Positions 9,974-23,634 of a DNA stretch of 64,000 nucleotides are shown piece after piece. The number at the start of each line of letters is the position of its first letter. Positions within the stretch are counted from its first letter, which is position 1. The DNA lies in contig JAFABC010000195.1 of NCBI GenBank assembly GCA_023426275.1, forward strand, positions 9,132-73,131, given 5' to 3'. A model generated the notes under the pieces. It worked only from the letters and a program-made list of their open reading frames with translations, ran no database searches and was not told where the DNA came from. This stretch comes from Pseudomonadota bacterium (GTDB lineage Bacteria > Desulfobacterota > Desulfovibrionia > Desulfovibrionales > Desulfovibrionaceae). The translations under genes and the position numbers were made by a program.

Positions 9974-11122
9974 TTATTTGGAAGCCGTCGAGACGGTGCC
10001 GTTTGCGGCGACGGCCTTGACGGTGACGCCGGGTTTGACGTTTTGCACGCCGTCGACGATGACCCTGTCGCCTGCCTTGAGTCCGTCGTTGACCAGCCAG
10101 GACGCTCCCACGCTGCGCTCGACAGTGACGTCGCGCTGCTCCACCTTGCCGTCCGCTCCCACCACAAGGGCCAGGGCCTGACCATTGCTGTCGCGGGTGA
10201 TGCCGCGCTGGGGCACGAGCAACGCCTGGTCGCGCACGCCTTCCTGAAATTGCGCGTGCACGAACATCCCCGGCAGCAGCAGGCCGTCAGGATTCGGGAA
10301 GACCGCGCGCAGGGTCACCGCGCCGGTGCCCTGATCCACGCTGACTTCGGAAAATTGCAATTTGCCGGCCAGCGGGTAGGGCTTGCCGTTTTCCAGGCGG
10401 AGGTGGACTTCGGCCTGGCCGTCGGCCCCGCGCTGGAGGCGTCCACTGGCGAAGGCCTCCTTGAGCCGCAGGATCGCCGTGGAGGGCTGCACGATGTCCA
10501 CGTAGATCGGGTCGAGCTGCTGCACGGTCGCCAGGGCCGAGCCCTGGTTGGCCGTGACGAGGGCGCCCTGGGTGACCGAGGAGCGGCCGATACGACCGGA
10601 GATGGGGGCGGTGATGCTGGTATAGTCGAGGTTGATGCGGGCTGTTTCCGCCGAGGCCTTGGCCTGCAGGTAGGCCGAGCGCGCATCGTCTTCTTCCTGC
10701 TGGCTGATGGCGCCGCTTTTGATCAGGTGCGCATAGCGCTGGGCCAGCAGCCTTGCCGACTCCAGGCTGGCTTCCGCCCGGGCCAGCGTCGCGCGGTAGG
10801 GCGCCGGGTCGATCTGGTAGAGCACCTGCCCGGCTTTGACATCACTGCCTTCCACGAACAGGCGCTTGAGCAAAATGCCGCCGACCTGGGGACGCACTTC
10901 GGCGATCAGGTAGGCGGTCGTGCGTCCGGGGAGTTCCGTTGATAAGGTGACGGGTTGGGGCTGCAGCGTGACGACCCCGACCTCGGGGGGCGCCGCCACC
11001 TCGCGCGCTTCGGCCGGCTCGTTTTTTTGGCAGGCCGCCAGGGAAAGGCACACGGTAAGGATCAGCGCAATGCCGGGGAGGAGGGCGTTCCGTTCTTCCT
11101 TCATGAGACTGACTCGCTTCAT
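9974..11122 (-). CDS. RND periplasmic adaptor lipoprotein (AcrA/MexA-like)
   Basis: Membrane-fusion protein of 382 residues with a lipoprotein signal peptide: a hydrophobic stretch ends in LSLAAC, with the Cys as the expected lipidation site. The body has the lipoyl domain (RPQVGGILLKRLFVEGSDVKAGQVLYQID), a coiled-coil hairpin, the second lipoyl half (SITAPISGRIGRSSVTQGALVT) and a beta-barrel domain. An internal Met six codons in (11104) could also be the start, and neither has a strong ribosome site. It is the first gene of the RND operon and lies 214 nt downstream of a co-directional TetR gene that may regulate it. Confidence 0.93.
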   Translation of the reverse strand: MKRVSLMKEERNALLPGIALILTVCLSLAACQKNEPAEAREVAAPPEVGVVTLQPQPVTLSTELPGRTTAYLIAEVRPQVGGILLKRLFVEGSDVKAGQVLYQIDPAPYRATLARAEASLESARLLAQRYAHLIKSGAISQQEEDDARSAYLQAKASAETARINLDYTSITAPISGRIGRSSVTQGALVTANQGSALATVQQLDPIYVDIVQPSTAILRLKEAFASGRLQRGADGQAEVHLRLENGKPYPLAGKLQFSEVSVDQGTGAVTLRAVFPNPDGLLLPGMFVHAQFQEGVRDQALLVPQRGITRDSNGQALALVVGADGKVEQRDVTVERSVGASWLVNDGLKAGDRVIVDGVQNVKPGVTVKAVAANGTVSTASK

Positions 11123-11336
11123 AGGAAAAAAGGTTACCCCTTGCGGGGACTGTCCACAAAACGCTGCGCTTCAGACCTATGCCTTGCGCAGAGCGGGGCG
11201 TATCTGTTGATGCTGCTCACTGGCTGCCGCAGGAAGGTGTTATGACATGATGCCGTGGGATCTGGTCTCGTTGCTTGCTGTTGCCGGAGAGGTGACATGG
11301 CGATGAAACATGCGAAAGCGTGCGACCATGGACGCG

Positions 11337-11981
11337 TTACCGTTCGACACTTGCTTTCAACCCGGCCACGATAAAGGTCGCAATCGACTTGGCCGAGCTT
11401 TTTGTTTCCGTTATATTTTTTTGATCAAGTGAGGATATGATTCCATTCAAATGGGGGAGCAACATGACATGAAATCCCAAAATCGCCGTGAGGTATATGG
11501 TACATTCTTTTGCCGCCTGCTCTGTGGCACGAGGCTCAATGAGTCTTAAGGTTTTATAGAACATTTTATAGTCACTCTCTATGCATTTCTTGTCGATGAT
11601 TTCGCTGAGCTCCTTTCTCGGCAACAGAAGCTCCTGCCTGATGATTTGTTGATGCCATTTGCTTTCCGATGTTTTCTTTATCCGCCGCAACACAACTTCT
11701 ATCTGCCGACAAAAAAATACTTCCAGATCTTCGTCAGGCAATCTTTCTGGCAGGGGTAGAAGCTCGTTTATCAAGTCAATGCCATCTTCTATCACTGCCT
11801 TGTACAGCCCGATCTTGTCGCCAAAATAGTACTTGACGGCCGAGACATTTGTTTTTGCCTCGGTACATATTTCGCGAACGCTTGTTCCCTCGAACCCCTT
11901 GCGGGCGAAAAGCTTGCCAGCCGCCCGGACGAGGGCGCTCCGCGTTTTGTTTTTCAGCGTGGGGGGCGACTCTTTTTTCAT
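11337..11981 (-). CDS. TetR-family regulator (AcrR/CmeR-like)
   Basis: Regulator of 214 residues. The HTH is clear: RAAGKLFARKGFEGTSVREICTEAKTNVSAVKYYFGDKIGLY. The C-terminal part resembles the TetR_C domain found in efflux-pump repressors with a DUF1956-like tail. ATG 11981 is chosen because it directly precedes the HTH; the longer frame upstream is AT-rich and not family-like. The gene is co-directional with the RND operon and upstream of it. A short inverted repeat (12040-12052) and a motif shared with the MarR gene (11994-12011) lie just upstream. Base composition is more AT-rich than in neighbouring genes. Confidence 0.88.
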   Translation of the reverse strand: MKKESPPTLKNKTRSALVRAAGKLFARKGFEGTSVREICTEAKTNVSAVKYYFGDKIGLYKAVIEDGIDLINELLPLPERLPDEDLEVFFCRQIEVVLRRIKKTSESKWHQQIIRQELLLPRKELSEIIDKKCIESDYKMFYKTLRLIEPRATEQAAKECTIYLTAILGFHVMLLPHLNGIISSLDQKNITETKSSAKSIATFIVAGLKASVER

Positions 11982-11993
11982 GAGGGAAGGATA

Positions 11994-12011
11994 ATGTGCA
12001 GAAATGCATAT
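11994..12011. promoter_or_regulatory. Operator-like inverted repeat, copy 1, upstream of the TetR gene
   Basis: ATGTGCA and TGCATAT separated by four bases, 13 nt upstream of the TetR start codon. The same motif in the opposite orientation overlaps the MarR start at 12510-12527, with identity extending to TGCATATGT. Two copies at two divergent regulator genes point to one shared regulator. Confidence 0.6.
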
Positions 12012-12039
12012 GTCAAATGTTTGTTTTAAAAAACTATAG

Positions 12040-12052
12040 TAACATACTGTTA
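12040..12052. promoter_or_regulatory. Short inverted repeat upstream of the TetR gene
   Basis: TAACATACTGTTA, arms TAACA/TGTTA around TAC, embedded in an AT-rich stretch suitable for a promoter. It lies about 60 nt upstream of the TetR start, so it is a candidate autoregulatory operator. I find no second copy in front of the RND adaptor. Confidence 0.4.
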
Positions 12053-12509
12053 TATTGATATTTTTTATAAAATTATGTTGAGTATATGAGCAGGTTTTGG
12101 GACACGTTCGCCCGCACGGGGGCGTGAGCGACACCCACGCGGGCCTTTGGGTTTCCCCGGGGGCGTGACCGGAGATGCCCTTCCTTGGGGGGAGGGAGCT
12201 CCCTGGTTTTGTTGCCGATTTTATGCGGGAAACCGCGAATGGCCGGGGAGGGGGCGTTGCCGCAGGCCGGTGGTGCTGCCCGACCTGTGGCCGCGAGCGG
12301 GCTTGTCGGGATTGTGCCGGGAACATTTTCCCGGGGCACGGTCGGGCACACCGCTCGCCGGCTTCCCTGGCGTGCCCGGTGTGTCTGAGTGCGTATGCGG
12401 GGGAAGCGCTCTGGTGGGGTGTGCCGCTATTTCACGTGGGACAGTCCCGTGCGGACTCGCCCCGGCCGCGGGCCGCCGTCTTGACATGACCGCCGCCACT
12501 GCCTAAAAC
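12053..12509. other. Intergenic region between the TetR and MarR genes
   Basis: The 534 nt between the divergent TetR and MarR genes hold the operator-like elements listed separately. The GC-rich middle (about 12100-12480) contains one good hairpin, with arms CCGGGAA (12317-12323) and TTCCCGG (12328-12334). Several overlapping open frames exist there but none has a ribosome site or a convincing family match. Confidence 0.5.
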
Positions 12510-12527
12510 ATATGCATGAATGCACAT
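12510..12527. promoter_or_regulatory. Operator-like inverted repeat, copy 2, over the MarR start codon
   Basis: ATATGCA-N4-TGCACAT, the reverse complement of the element at 11994-12011 apart from the 4-base spacer. It covers the MarR start codon (12516), a position expected for autorepression. Confidence 0.6.
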
Positions 12528-13004
12528 ATCGAACCCGGGAACGATTCCGGACAACTGTCTGATATTTCAAAATTAGCGTATAATTTGGACAGATTGCATG
12601 CCCTGGCCTCAGCCAGGATATTTTCCCACATGGCCCAGTCCATGCGTTCCGGGGACGTGTCCTTCAGCCAGGTCACTGTCCTGTTCAAATTATACGGGCA
12701 GGGCCCGCAACGCATCGCGGATCTGGCCGCGGGAGCGCATCTGAGCCAGTGTGCGGCGAGCCGGCTGGTAAGCCGTCTGGAACAGGAGGGGCTGGTTGAA
12801 AAACAACAAAATCTCGCCAACCGGCGCGAAAGGCGCATCAGCCTGACACCCGCCGGGCTTGTCTTTCTCAAGCAACTGCAACAACAAACCGCCGCTGCCT
12901 ACGAGAATCTCCTCCGCCATGTGCCGCCACAGCTGATCCAACAGTTGTCGACAGACTTTGATGCGCTCATGCCTTTTCTGCCACCCCACGAACTTGCCAC
13001 CTGA
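12516..13004 (+). CDS. MarR-family transcriptional regulator
   Basis: Regulator of 162 residues, typical MarR size. The winged HTH is visible in residues about 60-115: QRIADLAAGAHLSQCAASRLVSRLEQEGLV followed by a wing, NRRERRISLTPAG. The start at 12516 sits inside an inverted repeat shared with the neighbouring TetR gene, which suggests autorepression. The MFS transporter gene follows 74 nt downstream on the same strand and is the natural target. No strong ribosome site precedes the start, and an alternative in-frame start is not obvious. Confidence 0.87.
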   Translation: MNAHIEPGNDSGQLSDISKLAYNLDRLHALASARIFSHMAQSMRSGDVSFSQVTVLFKLYGQGPQRIADLAAGAHLSQCAASRLVSRLEQEGLVEKQQNLANRRERRISLTPAGLVFLKQLQQQTAAAYENLLRHVPPQLIQQLSTDFDALMPFLPPHELAT

Positions 13005-13078
13005 CCTGTTCCGGTCTTTTGCCCCCCAACCGTAGCCCCGAGCGGGCATGCTTTCTCATACATTCTTTGGAGCATCTC

Positions 13079-14353
13079 ATGGCCATACAGCGAAGCAGTC
13101 TTGCCTATATCGCCATTTTGGCGGGCATTGCCGCCCTCCCGCCACTTTCCATCGACATGAATCTGCCGGCCATACCGGATATCGAGGCCGCTTTTCAGGT
13201 TGCACCGGGACAGGGTTCCCTGACCTTCAGCCTGTTTCTGCTGGGATTTTCCGTGGCGCCGATGCTCGGCGGTCCCGTCTGCGACCGCTATGGCAGGCGG
13301 CCGACCCTGCTCGTTGCCCTTTTTGCCAACATCCTGGCGGCCTTTGCCTGTACCCTGGGGTTCTCCTTTTCGCTTTTGCTCGTCTCGCGCCTTGTCCAGG
13401 GAACCGCCTGCGGCGTCTGCGTTCTCGTCCCCCTGGCCATGTTGCGGGATACGTATTCCGGATCGGGAGCCCGCAAAAAGCTTTCCGCCATCATGTTCGT
13501 GGGCGGCGTGGCGCCCCTGGTCGCGCCCATTCTGGGAAGCGGCGTGTTGCTGTTTTGGGGGTGGCCGGTCATTTATGGGGTCCAGGGCGGGCTGAGCCTT
13601 GTTCTTTTCATTTGCATCCTCTTCGGCATCGAGGAAACGCTGCCCCAACGACCGCGCAACAGCGTCAACGCCGCGACGATACTGCGCGGCTACAAAAGCA
13701 TTTTCACCAGTCCCCGGTTTCTCGGTTTCGCCCTGACCCAGGCTTTCTGCTTTGGCTGCCTGTTTTCCTACATCGCCGGCTCTCCGGGCTTCATGCTCGG
13801 CCAGCTGCATCTTTCGGAGCAGCACTATTCCCTGGTCTTTGCCCTCACCTCGCTCGGCGTCATGGCGGGCTCCTGCGCCAGCGGCATACTCGGTCGCCGG
13901 GAAATCCCCGCCCGCCGCATCATCAGCATGGGGCTGGGGCTGATGACCATCGCCACGGGGGTGATTTCCATCCTGCTGTGGCGGGAAAGCACCCAGCTCC
14001 TCGTTCTTGTGCCGTTACTCTTCCTCGTCATGAGCTGTTTCGGCCTGATACAGCCCAATGCCATGAGCGAGGCCGTGGCGCCCTGGAGCAATATGGCCGG
14101 AGCCGCCTCCGGGGCCCTGACCTGCCTGCAGATGCTGGTCGGCGCCGCGGTCAGTGCGCTGAGCCCCGTCCTGGCGGGCCTGATGGCGCCTGGCAAGGCC
14201 ATGAGCCTGTCCATGCTCGGGGCGGCGCTTTGCGCCACGACCTGCGCGTTGCTCCTGGGGCGCACAGGGAGCGATTCCGGATTGCAGGGCCGGGCCAGTG
14301 CCCCAAACCGGACACGCCTGGAGGAGGCCGTGGTCACGACCAACGAGTCGTGA
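13079..14353 (+). CDS. Bcr/CflA-type drug:proton antiporter (MFS)
   Basis: Inner-membrane transporter of 424 residues with 12 predicted helices. Family hallmarks: a first helix followed by IDMNLPAIPDIEAAF, close to the TDMYLPAMP motif of Bcr/CflA proteins, and CDRYGRRPTLL as the loop 2-3 motif. ATG 13079 is preceded by TTGGAG, whereas the open frame upstream to 13019 lacks one. It follows the MarR gene and is probably regulated by it, a common pairing for drug or phenolic compound export. Substrate unknown. Confidence 0.9.
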   Translation: MAIQRSSLAYIAILAGIAALPPLSIDMNLPAIPDIEAAFQVAPGQGSLTFSLFLLGFSVAPMLGGPVCDRYGRRPTLLVALFANILAAFACTLGFSFSLLLVSRLVQGTACGVCVLVPLAMLRDTYSGSGARKKLSAIMFVGGVAPLVAPILGSGVLLFWGWPVIYGVQGGLSLVLFICILFGIEETLPQRPRNSVNAATILRGYKSIFTSPRFLGFALTQAFCFGCLFSYIAGSPGFMLGQLHLSEQHYSLVFALTSLGVMAGSCASGILGRREIPARRIISMGLGLMTIATGVISILLWRESTQLLVLVPLLFLVMSCFGLIQPNAMSEAVAPWSNMAGAASGALTCLQMLVGAAVSALSPVLAGLMAPGKAMSLSMLGAALCATTCALLLGRTGSDSGLQGRASAPNRTRLEEAVVTTNES

Positions 14354-14505
14354 CCGTTCGCCTGCGCAGAGGAGGGGCTGTCAGGGCCAACGGCTGTGTT
14401 GGCGGTGTGTTGGCACGGGGCCAAGGAAAAAGAGAGGCTGCTTCTTCGGTGACCGCCTGGAACTTGTGCGGCAGCTCAATTGTAAATTGTATTGTAAGTG
14501 CGAAG

Positions 14506-16518
14506 TTAAGCCACTTGCCGCATATCGCAGATCAGCTTTTTCAGAAAGTTTGCCTGGTCCGAGAGAGAGGTTACGGAACTTGAGGATTTTTGCATGGCTC
14601 CGGATGTTTCGTTGCATATTTGATGGACTACATCGATGCTGTTCGTGATCTCTTCACTTGCCGACGATTGCTGTTCGGCCGCCGTGGCGATGGCCTGAAT
14701 CTGGGAAAAAGCATCACCGATAAGCGAAACAATATCGCCGAGGGCCTGTCCTGCCGACTGGGAAAGGGTTGTCACGGTATCGATGGCGTACACCGTCGTG
14801 TCCACGGACTTGATGTTCTGGAGCGCGCCTTCCTGGATGCCCCGTATCACTTCCTCGACCTCATGCGTCGCGCTCATGGTCTTTTCGGCCAGTTTCCGCA
14901 CTTCGTCGGCGACCACGGCAAAGCCTCGACCGGCCTCGCCGGCCCTGGCCGCCTCGATGGCGGCATTGAGCGCGAGCAGGTTGGTCTGGTCGGCGATGTC
15001 GGAAATCATGTTCATGATCTGCCCGATCCCCTTCGTCTGCTGCTCCAGTTCGGACATGGCCGTTTTGAGACGGATAGACTGCTGTTGCACCTGGGCAATG
15101 CCTTCCACGACGCGCGACACGACATCGGCGCCGTTTTGGGCGTGCTGTTTGGCCTGTTCCGCCGTTTCCGCGGCTTTGGAAGCATTGCCCGCGACTTCCA
15201 GGACCGTGGCGTTCATTTCCTCCATGGCCGTGGCGGCCTCGCCGACCAGGCCCGCCTGTTGGGCGGCGCCCTTGTGTGCCTGCTCGATGCAGGCCGACAG
15301 GTCCTGGACCTGGGAAAGCACGTTCTCCGAAACCGTATCGGAACTGTTGGCGGCCTTGGCCAGCAATTCGTTTTGGGCCGTGATCACGCGTTCGTGTTGC
15401 GTCGCCTCCGTGATGTCGAGATAGGAGGCCGCCACGCCGAGCATCGCTCCGCCCAGGTCCTTGATCGGCGAAAGGTTGCTCACCAGTACGCGCGTGCCGC
15501 CGTCGTCGGCAGGCACCTCGAATTCCCTGGAAGAGGGGATGCCCGTACGCATCACCTCCATGACGCGGCTGTCCCGGGTGCTGTCGCGGTAGGCGAATTC
15601 GCTGATGGGCTTGCCAAGGAAGTCCGCCACCGCGCCGCTGCGGCCAAAAGCCTGGAGGGTGGCCGGCGTCAGGGATTGCAACGTCCCGTCGACGCCGATG
15701 ATGGCGAAAGGCGTCGCGATCCCTTGCAGCACGCCCTGGGCCAACCCGAGCTTTTCCTTGAGCGTCTCCGTCATGTGCGCGACATGGCCGGCCATGTCCG
15801 CGAACTCGAGGGCATAGTCCTTCACGTCGAGGCTGCGGCCATACTCGCCCTGACTGACGGCCTGGACATAGGCGCTGACTTCCCGGGTGGGCCGGCCGAC
15901 CCGGCGCCAGATGAGCAGCAGCAGCACATTGGCCAGCACGAGCACCACCCCGGCCGCGGTCAGGGACAGGCGGCGGGAGGCGTCCACCGCCGCGCTCTTG
16001 GCGATGATGTCTTGCTCAATCCTGGCCGATTCCGTTTTGATGCTGCCCTTGATTCCGGCCTTGACCTCGCGCCACAGCGGGGTTTCATCCGTGTTGATGA
16101 GCTGGGTCGCCTCGGACACCTTGCCTTCCTTGCCGAGGGCCTGGGCCTTGGCCCGCAACCCGTGAGCCTTGTCCCAAAGCGCCCCGAGGCTGTCGGACAG
16201 GGTTCCGAACCGCGGGTCCACCTGCCGCAACGCGCCCAACGAGGTCCGGAAATCCGCGTCCGCCGCGGCGTAATTTTTCCAGGCTTTCTGGTCGCCCGGG
16301 TTCAGGATGATGTTGCGGGTGGCCTGCTCGGTTTGCAGGCCGTGCGCCCATAACTCGTGCAGGCGGACCAGTGCCGGAATATCGCGCTCTTTGACCGTGC
16401 GGAACAGGCTGGTGGCGATGTTGCCCGCCCGATACGCGATGCCCATGTTGAGAACCAGGGCTGCCGTCAGGCCGATGGACATGAGAATGAAAAAGGCTTT
16501 GAGCGAGATATTGCGCAT
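14506..16518 (-). CDS. Methyl-accepting chemotaxis protein with 4-helix-bundle and PAS sensors
   Basis: Chemoreceptor of 670 residues. Order: membrane helix at 8-28, periplasmic four-helix-bundle-like domain up to about 183, second helix at 184-206 ([19 protein letters not shown]), HAMP-like linker, a PAS domain at about 265-385, and the MCP signalling domain from about 400, whose hairpin tip contains [22 protein letters not shown]. No C-terminal NWxxF-type pentapeptide for CheR/CheB is present. ATG 16518 has a GGGAGG site. Last gene of the chemosensory operon, 29 nt after the hybrid kinase. The PAS domain suggests cytoplasmic redox or small-ligand sensing in addition to the periplasmic input. 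Confidence 0.93.
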   Translation of the reverse strand: MRNISLKAFFILMSIGLTAALVLNMGIAYRAGNIATSLFRTVKERDIPALVRLHELWAHGLQTEQATRNIILNPGDQKAWKNYAAADADFRTSLGALRQVDPRFGTLSDSLGALWDKAHGLRAKAQALGKEGKVSEATQLINTDETPLWREVKAGIKGSIKTESARIEQDIIAKSAAVDASRRLSLTAAGVVLVLANVLLLLIWRRVGRPTREVSAYVQAVSQGEYGRSLDVKDYALEFADMAGHVAHMTETLKEKLGLAQGVLQGIATPFAIIGVDGTLQSLTPATLQAFGRSGAVADFLGKPISEFAYRDSTRDSRVMEVMRTGIPSSREFEVPADDGGTRVLVSNLSPIKDLGGAMLGVAASYLDITEATQHERVITAQNELLAKAANSSDTVSENVLSQVQDLSACIEQAHKGAAQQAGLVGEAATAMEEMNATVLEVAGNASKAAETAEQAKQHAQNGADVVSRVVEGIAQVQQQSIRLKTAMSELEQQTKGIGQIMNMISDIADQTNLLALNAAIEAARAGEAGRGFAVVADEVRKLAEKTMSATHEVEEVIRGIQEGALQNIKSVDTTVYAIDTVTTLSQSAGQALGDIVSLIGDAFSQIQAIATAAEQQSSASEEITNSIDVVHQICNETSGAMQKSSSSVTSLSDQANFLKKLICDMRQVA

Positions 16519-16547
16519 GGTGACCTCCCGGAAGGCTGTCTGGTTTG

Positions 16548-19844
<3,297 letters not shown>

Positions 19845-19924
19845 GCTCTGTTCCGGTACGATGCGTTTCTTTCTTCTCAAACGACCGACGCGGCCAGGGG
19901 GCGACCGCATGGGGCCTGACCCCG

Positions 19925-21184
19925 CTACTGCGACTCCATCAGGCTTCCGGTCCTGAGCAGCGCCTCCCGGTAGGCCTTGGCCACATCCGCGCCATGGAGG
20001 CCCAATTGGCCCAGGCAGCTTTCGAGCGCCCCCCATTGCCCGGTTTCCAGGAACTGGGCGGCATGTAACAGTCTGGCCAGGGCGTTGTCCGTTCCGGTCA
20101 GGGCCTTTTTCACGATGTCGTCGAGCGGGAGCGAGGCGATGATCTCCGGCATGGGGAGGCCGAGGAGCGAATCGAGCAGGGAAAAAAGACCGAGAATGAA
20201 AAACGAATCATTCGTTGTCCCCGGAAGCGCCACCTCCTGGCCGATCTGTTCCAGAAAATTCGCCCGGATAAGGGACAACCGCATGACCTCGATGCCCTTG
20301 GGCGTGGTATTCATCGTGCTGAGCAGGACGGCCTGGAGCCATTTTACAAGGTGGCGCTGCCCCAGGATGCCCATGGCATGGCGCATGGAATCGACAGGTT
20401 CCCGGCGGGCGAAAATGGCTGAATTGACATAGCGGAGGAGCTTGTACGAAAGCGAAACATCGTTTTTGATGAGATTGCTGACAGACGTATCGTCGTAGTT
20501 TTCATCGGACAATTCTTCGATGAGGTTCAGCGTTGCCAGATGGCCGGCGGAGATGGTCTTGCCGGTGATGATCTCTGGTTTTTCGAAGAAGTATCCCTGA
20601 AACAGGGTGAAGCCATGCCTGGTCGCCAACTGGAACATGGGCATGTCTTCCACTTTTTCGGCGAGCAGCAGCGCGTTGGGATTGCCGATGCGGTTTCTGA
20701 GCTGGGGCACGTCTTCCACCGGCGTGCTGCGCATATCGACTTTGACGATGTCGGCGATTTCGAGCAACGGCGCAAAATGGTCCTGCCCGTCGTAGTCGTC
20801 GACGGCCAGGGTGTAGCCTGCCGCTTTCAACTTCAGCAGCGCGCGGAGGACTTTCGGCGTCGGCGTGACCGTTTCCAGTATCTCGATGACGCTGTCGTAT
20901 GGATCGAGGGCAAAGCCGAACTCTTCTTCAATAAGGTTCGTCGTGAAGTTGATAAACAGCTTCTTGTCGCCGGGGATGCCGCAGCGCGCCAGGGCCACGC
21001 CGTCGACGATCACTTTCGAGGTGGCGATATTGCCGTCCGTGAACTTTGCCGTGGCCGCGGTCGAGGCATTGCGATACAGCAGTTCATAGCCCCAGATGTC
21101 CATTTTCGTACTGAAAATGGGTTGCCGGGCCACAAAAAAAATGTCGCAGTATTCTGACAAACTATTGCACGTGGAACGCATCAT
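19925..21184 (-). CDS. EAL/HDOD two-domain signalling protein (YuxH-like)
   Basis: Protein of 419 residues. The N-terminal half is an EAL-like domain starting [20 protein letters not shown], with YELL in place of EAL and DDYDG further on. The catalytic set looks incomplete, as is usual in this family, so c-di-GMP hydrolysis is doubtful. The C-terminal half is an HDOD domain ([23 protein letters not shown], a degenerate HD hydrolase). Such proteins act as signalling adaptors in chemosensory or c-di-GMP networks. The start at 21184 is only 4 nt after the upstream chemoreceptor stop, with an AGG site before it, indicating translational coupling. Confidence 0.9.
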   Translation of the reverse strand: MMRSTCNSLSEYCDIFFVARQPIFSTKMDIWGYELLYRNASTAATAKFTDGNIATSKVIVDGVALARCGIPGDKKLFINFTTNLIEEEFGFALDPYDSVIEILETVTPTPKVLRALLKLKAAGYTLAVDDYDGQDHFAPLLEIADIVKVDMRSTPVEDVPQLRNRIGNPNALLLAEKVEDMPMFQLATRHGFTLFQGYFFEKPEIITGKTISAGHLATLNLIEELSDENYDDTSVSNLIKNDVSLSYKLLRYVNSAIFARREPVDSMRHAMGILGQRHLVKWLQAVLLSTMNTTPKGIEVMRLSLIRANFLEQIGQEVALPGTTNDSFFILGLFSLLDSLLGLPMPEIIASLPLDDIVKKALTGTDNALARLLHAAQFLETGQWGALESCLGQLGLHGADVAKAYREALLRTGSLMESQ

Positions 21185-21188
21185 CTGA

Positions 21189-23339
21189 TTACCTGCCGTA
21201 AATATTTGTCCCATGCCCGGGCAGCTGCACGAGCCTGGGCGCGTCTGTCGGCCGGGACGTCGCCGCCTTTGCTGTCGGACGTGCCGCAGGCAGGGACGCC
21301 CCCTCGTCCGGCGCGCCGTCGCCTTGCATTTCCGTGATGAGATGGCCCAGTTCCTGGGATTGGTTCGACAGTTCCTCCACCGCCTGCGACGACTGCCGCA
21401 TGGCCACGGTCGTCTGCTCGGAAATCTGCTTGATTTCCCCGACACCCCGGTTGATTTCCTCGCTGGCGGCGGATTGCTCTTCCGAGGCCGTGGCAATGGA
21501 GCGGACCTGGTCGGTGCTCGCGGCGACCAGGGAGACGATTTCCCGCAGGGCCTGCCCGGAACTGTGGGCCAGGGTCGTGGCCTCTTCGATCATCCGGGCG
21601 GAGTGCTCCACGTTGTCGATGTTTTTCCTGGTCCCTTGCTGGATATCCAAAATGGCCCGGCCGACCTCGCCGGTGGCGGCCATGGTTTTTTCCGCGAGGT
21701 TGCGGACCTCGTCGGCCACCACGGCGAACCCGCGCCCGACATCGCCGGCGCGGGCGGCTTCGATGGCCGCATTGAGCGCCAGCAGGTTGGTCTGGTCGGC
21801 GATATCGGAGATCACGCCCATGATCCGGCCGATGTCCTCGGCCTGCTTCCCGAGATTGTCCATGTCGGCCTGCATTTCCCGGGCTTGATCGCGGACGGCC
21901 GTAATGCAGGTGACGGCCTGTCCGACCACGCCCGCGCCTTCCTCGGCCTTGGTTCTGGCCTGTTCGGACATACTGGCGGCACCGGAGGCGCTCCGGGCCA
22001 CTTCGAGCACCGTGGCCCGCATCTGTTCCATGGCGGTTGCCGTCCCATCCACGCGGCGGGACTGCTCCTCGGCGCCCTGGCTCGACTGGATGGTCAGCGC
22101 GGCGAGCCGTTCGGAGGCGGCCAGCACGGTTTCCATGACGCCTTGCAGCCTGTTCGCCGCCTGGGCCATGTCCCGGGCCTTGCCCTCGGCCAGCATCTTG
22201 GCCTGTTCCGTTTGCTGCACGGCTTGGTGGGCCGCCTGCGTCTGTTCCTCGGCCAGGCGGGTCTTTTGCTGCGCCGTCTCGATCAGTTCACGGAGACTGG
22301 CCACAAGGTTGCGCATGGACTGGGCGAGCCTGCCCAGTTCGTCCGTTCCGGTCACGCGGCAGTCCTGCTCCAGGTCGCCGTCGGCAACCACCTCGGCGTA
22401 GCGGACGCATTGGGAGAGCGAAGACAGCAGCCGGGACAACACCGCGATGATGACGCCGCTGACGAGCACAACCGCGATGGCGCCGTACAAGAGGCTGGTA
22501 TTGCGCACGGAGGCCGAGGCCGCCGCGATGTCGGACGTATCGATATGGACAACGACATACCAGCCGGTCCGGGGGTTTTTTATGAAGATCCCGGACACAT
22601 CCTTTCCGTCGTAGGAATAGCTGACAATGCCTTCTGCTTTACGCAGCAGTTCGCGTCCCCATTCGTAATCCGACAATTTCAAGCTGAGTATTTTCGATTT
22701 GTCCGGATAGCTTAATACCGTTCCCGAGGCATCGGTGAGGAACACATAGCCATTTGTCCCGACCTGGATCGGATCGACCATGTGCTGTGTGAATTTGCCG
22801 AGGTCCACGCGGATGTAGAGGACGCCGACTGGCTTGCCATTGCTCAGGATCGGCGTGGCGGCTATGCAGACGGGTTGTTGCGTGACGCGGCTGAGCAGCG
22901 GCTGCGATATATTCGTTTCCCCCTGCATTGCCTTCTTGAAATAGCTCCGATCCGCAAAGTTTCCCTGGCAGGACTGCGCATCGCACACGAGGACGTCGCC
23001 CTTGGTGTCCAGGAGTGTGGCTCCTTGAATCAGGGGCGTGAATTTCGTCAGGGTCCGCAGCACCTCTTTGACGGCGGCCACCCGCCCGGGCGCGGGGTCG
23101 AGAAGCACGTCGGCAAGGCGCGGGTCCCGGGCCTGAATCCGGAGTGTGCCCTCGATGTTTTCCATAAACAGGGTCAGGCTGTTGGAGAGCCCGGTGGCGA
23201 TATGGCGCGACGCCGTATGCAGTTCCTGCCAAAGCTCCTCTGAAGCCTTCCGCGCGGAAAACAGACTGGCCAGCATCATGCCGAGGATGACAATGCCAAG
23301 TGTTGGAATGACAATTTTCTCACGTAATCCGAAATGCAT
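21189..23339 (-). CDS. Methyl-accepting chemotaxis protein with dCache sensor
   Basis: Chemoreceptor of 716 residues. N-terminal helix at about 8-28; a large periplasmic double-Cache domain follows, with the typical [16 protein letters not shown] and [14 protein letters not shown] stretches. A second helix is near 295-315 ([19 protein letters not shown]), then HAMP, a coiled coil, and the MCP signalling domain with [22 protein letters not shown]. Cache receptors commonly sense organic acids or amino acids directly. ATG 23339 has an AGGGGA site. First gene of the operon; a sigma-54-type promoter candidate lies upstream at 23470-23484. No C-terminal pentapeptide tether. Confidence 0.93.
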   Translation of the reverse strand: MHFGLREKIVIPTLGIVILGMMLASLFSARKASEELWQELHTASRHIATGLSNSLTLFMENIEGTLRIQARDPRLADVLLDPAPGRVAAVKEVLRTLTKFTPLIQGATLLDTKGDVLVCDAQSCQGNFADRSYFKKAMQGETNISQPLLSRVTQQPVCIAATPILSNGKPVGVLYIRVDLGKFTQHMVDPIQVGTNGYVFLTDASGTVLSYPDKSKILSLKLSDYEWGRELLRKAEGIVSYSYDGKDVSGIFIKNPRTGWYVVVHIDTSDIAAASASVRNTSLLYGAIAVVLVSGVIIAVLSRLLSSLSQCVRYAEVVADGDLEQDCRVTGTDELGRLAQSMRNLVASLRELIETAQQKTRLAEEQTQAAHQAVQQTEQAKMLAEGKARDMAQAANRLQGVMETVLAASERLAALTIQSSQGAEEQSRRVDGTATAMEQMRATVLEVARSASGAASMSEQARTKAEEGAGVVGQAVTCITAVRDQAREMQADMDNLGKQAEDIGRIMGVISDIADQTNLLALNAAIEAARAGDVGRGFAVVADEVRNLAEKTMAATGEVGRAILDIQQGTRKNIDNVEHSARMIEEATTLAHSSGQALREIVSLVAASTDQVRSIATASEEQSAASEEINRGVGEIKQISEQTTVAMRQSSQAVEELSNQSQELGHLITEMQGDGAPDEGASLPAARPTAKAATSRPTDAPRLVQLPGHGTNIYGR

Positions 23340-23469
23340 ACGTCCCCTACCTACTCCAGGATTGGTGTTGTGCCCTGATTGGTGGGCGAGGCTGCGCCAG
23401 AACACTTCGGACAGTGACCTGTGGCACGCATTTTTGAAAAATCGGATAGGCTGATCGGAAGTCTTCTAA

Positions 23470-23484
23470 GCAAAATCCAGTCCA
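23470..23484 (-). promoter_or_regulatory. Candidate sigma-54 promoter of the chemosensory operon
   Basis: On the minus strand the sequence TGGACTGGATTTTGC keeps the GG and GC dinucleotides and the exact spacing of the -24/-12 consensus (TGGCAC-N5-TTGC), with three differences in the first block. It would start transcription about 120 nt upstream of the dCache receptor. The divergent sigma-54 response regulator is the obvious activator. Not proven. Confidence 0.45.
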
Positions 23485-23634
23485 GGAAATGCATTTCGTA
23501 AAATATAATTATTATGGTGAGTTAGCTAGCCGCTAAAATCGCAGCGATATGTCTTACGACTTGATTTGTCTTGGAAAACAAGAAAACCTCTTGTAAAAGA
23601 AGCCAAAGACGTCTTGAAAAGCAAGGAAGCTCCG

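Noticed and set aside
12175..12489. Open frame with a zinc-ribbon-like Cys pattern (CCPTCG, CRDC, ACPVC) between the TetR and MarR genes
   Set aside because: No ribosome site at usable spacing, no homologue recognised, several competing frames in the same GC-rich stretch. Cys codons may be chance.
23425..23440. TGGCACGCATTTTTGA as a sigma-54 promoter toward the response regulator gene
   Set aside because: The -12 GC is missing and the spacing is off by one; only the -24 half fits.
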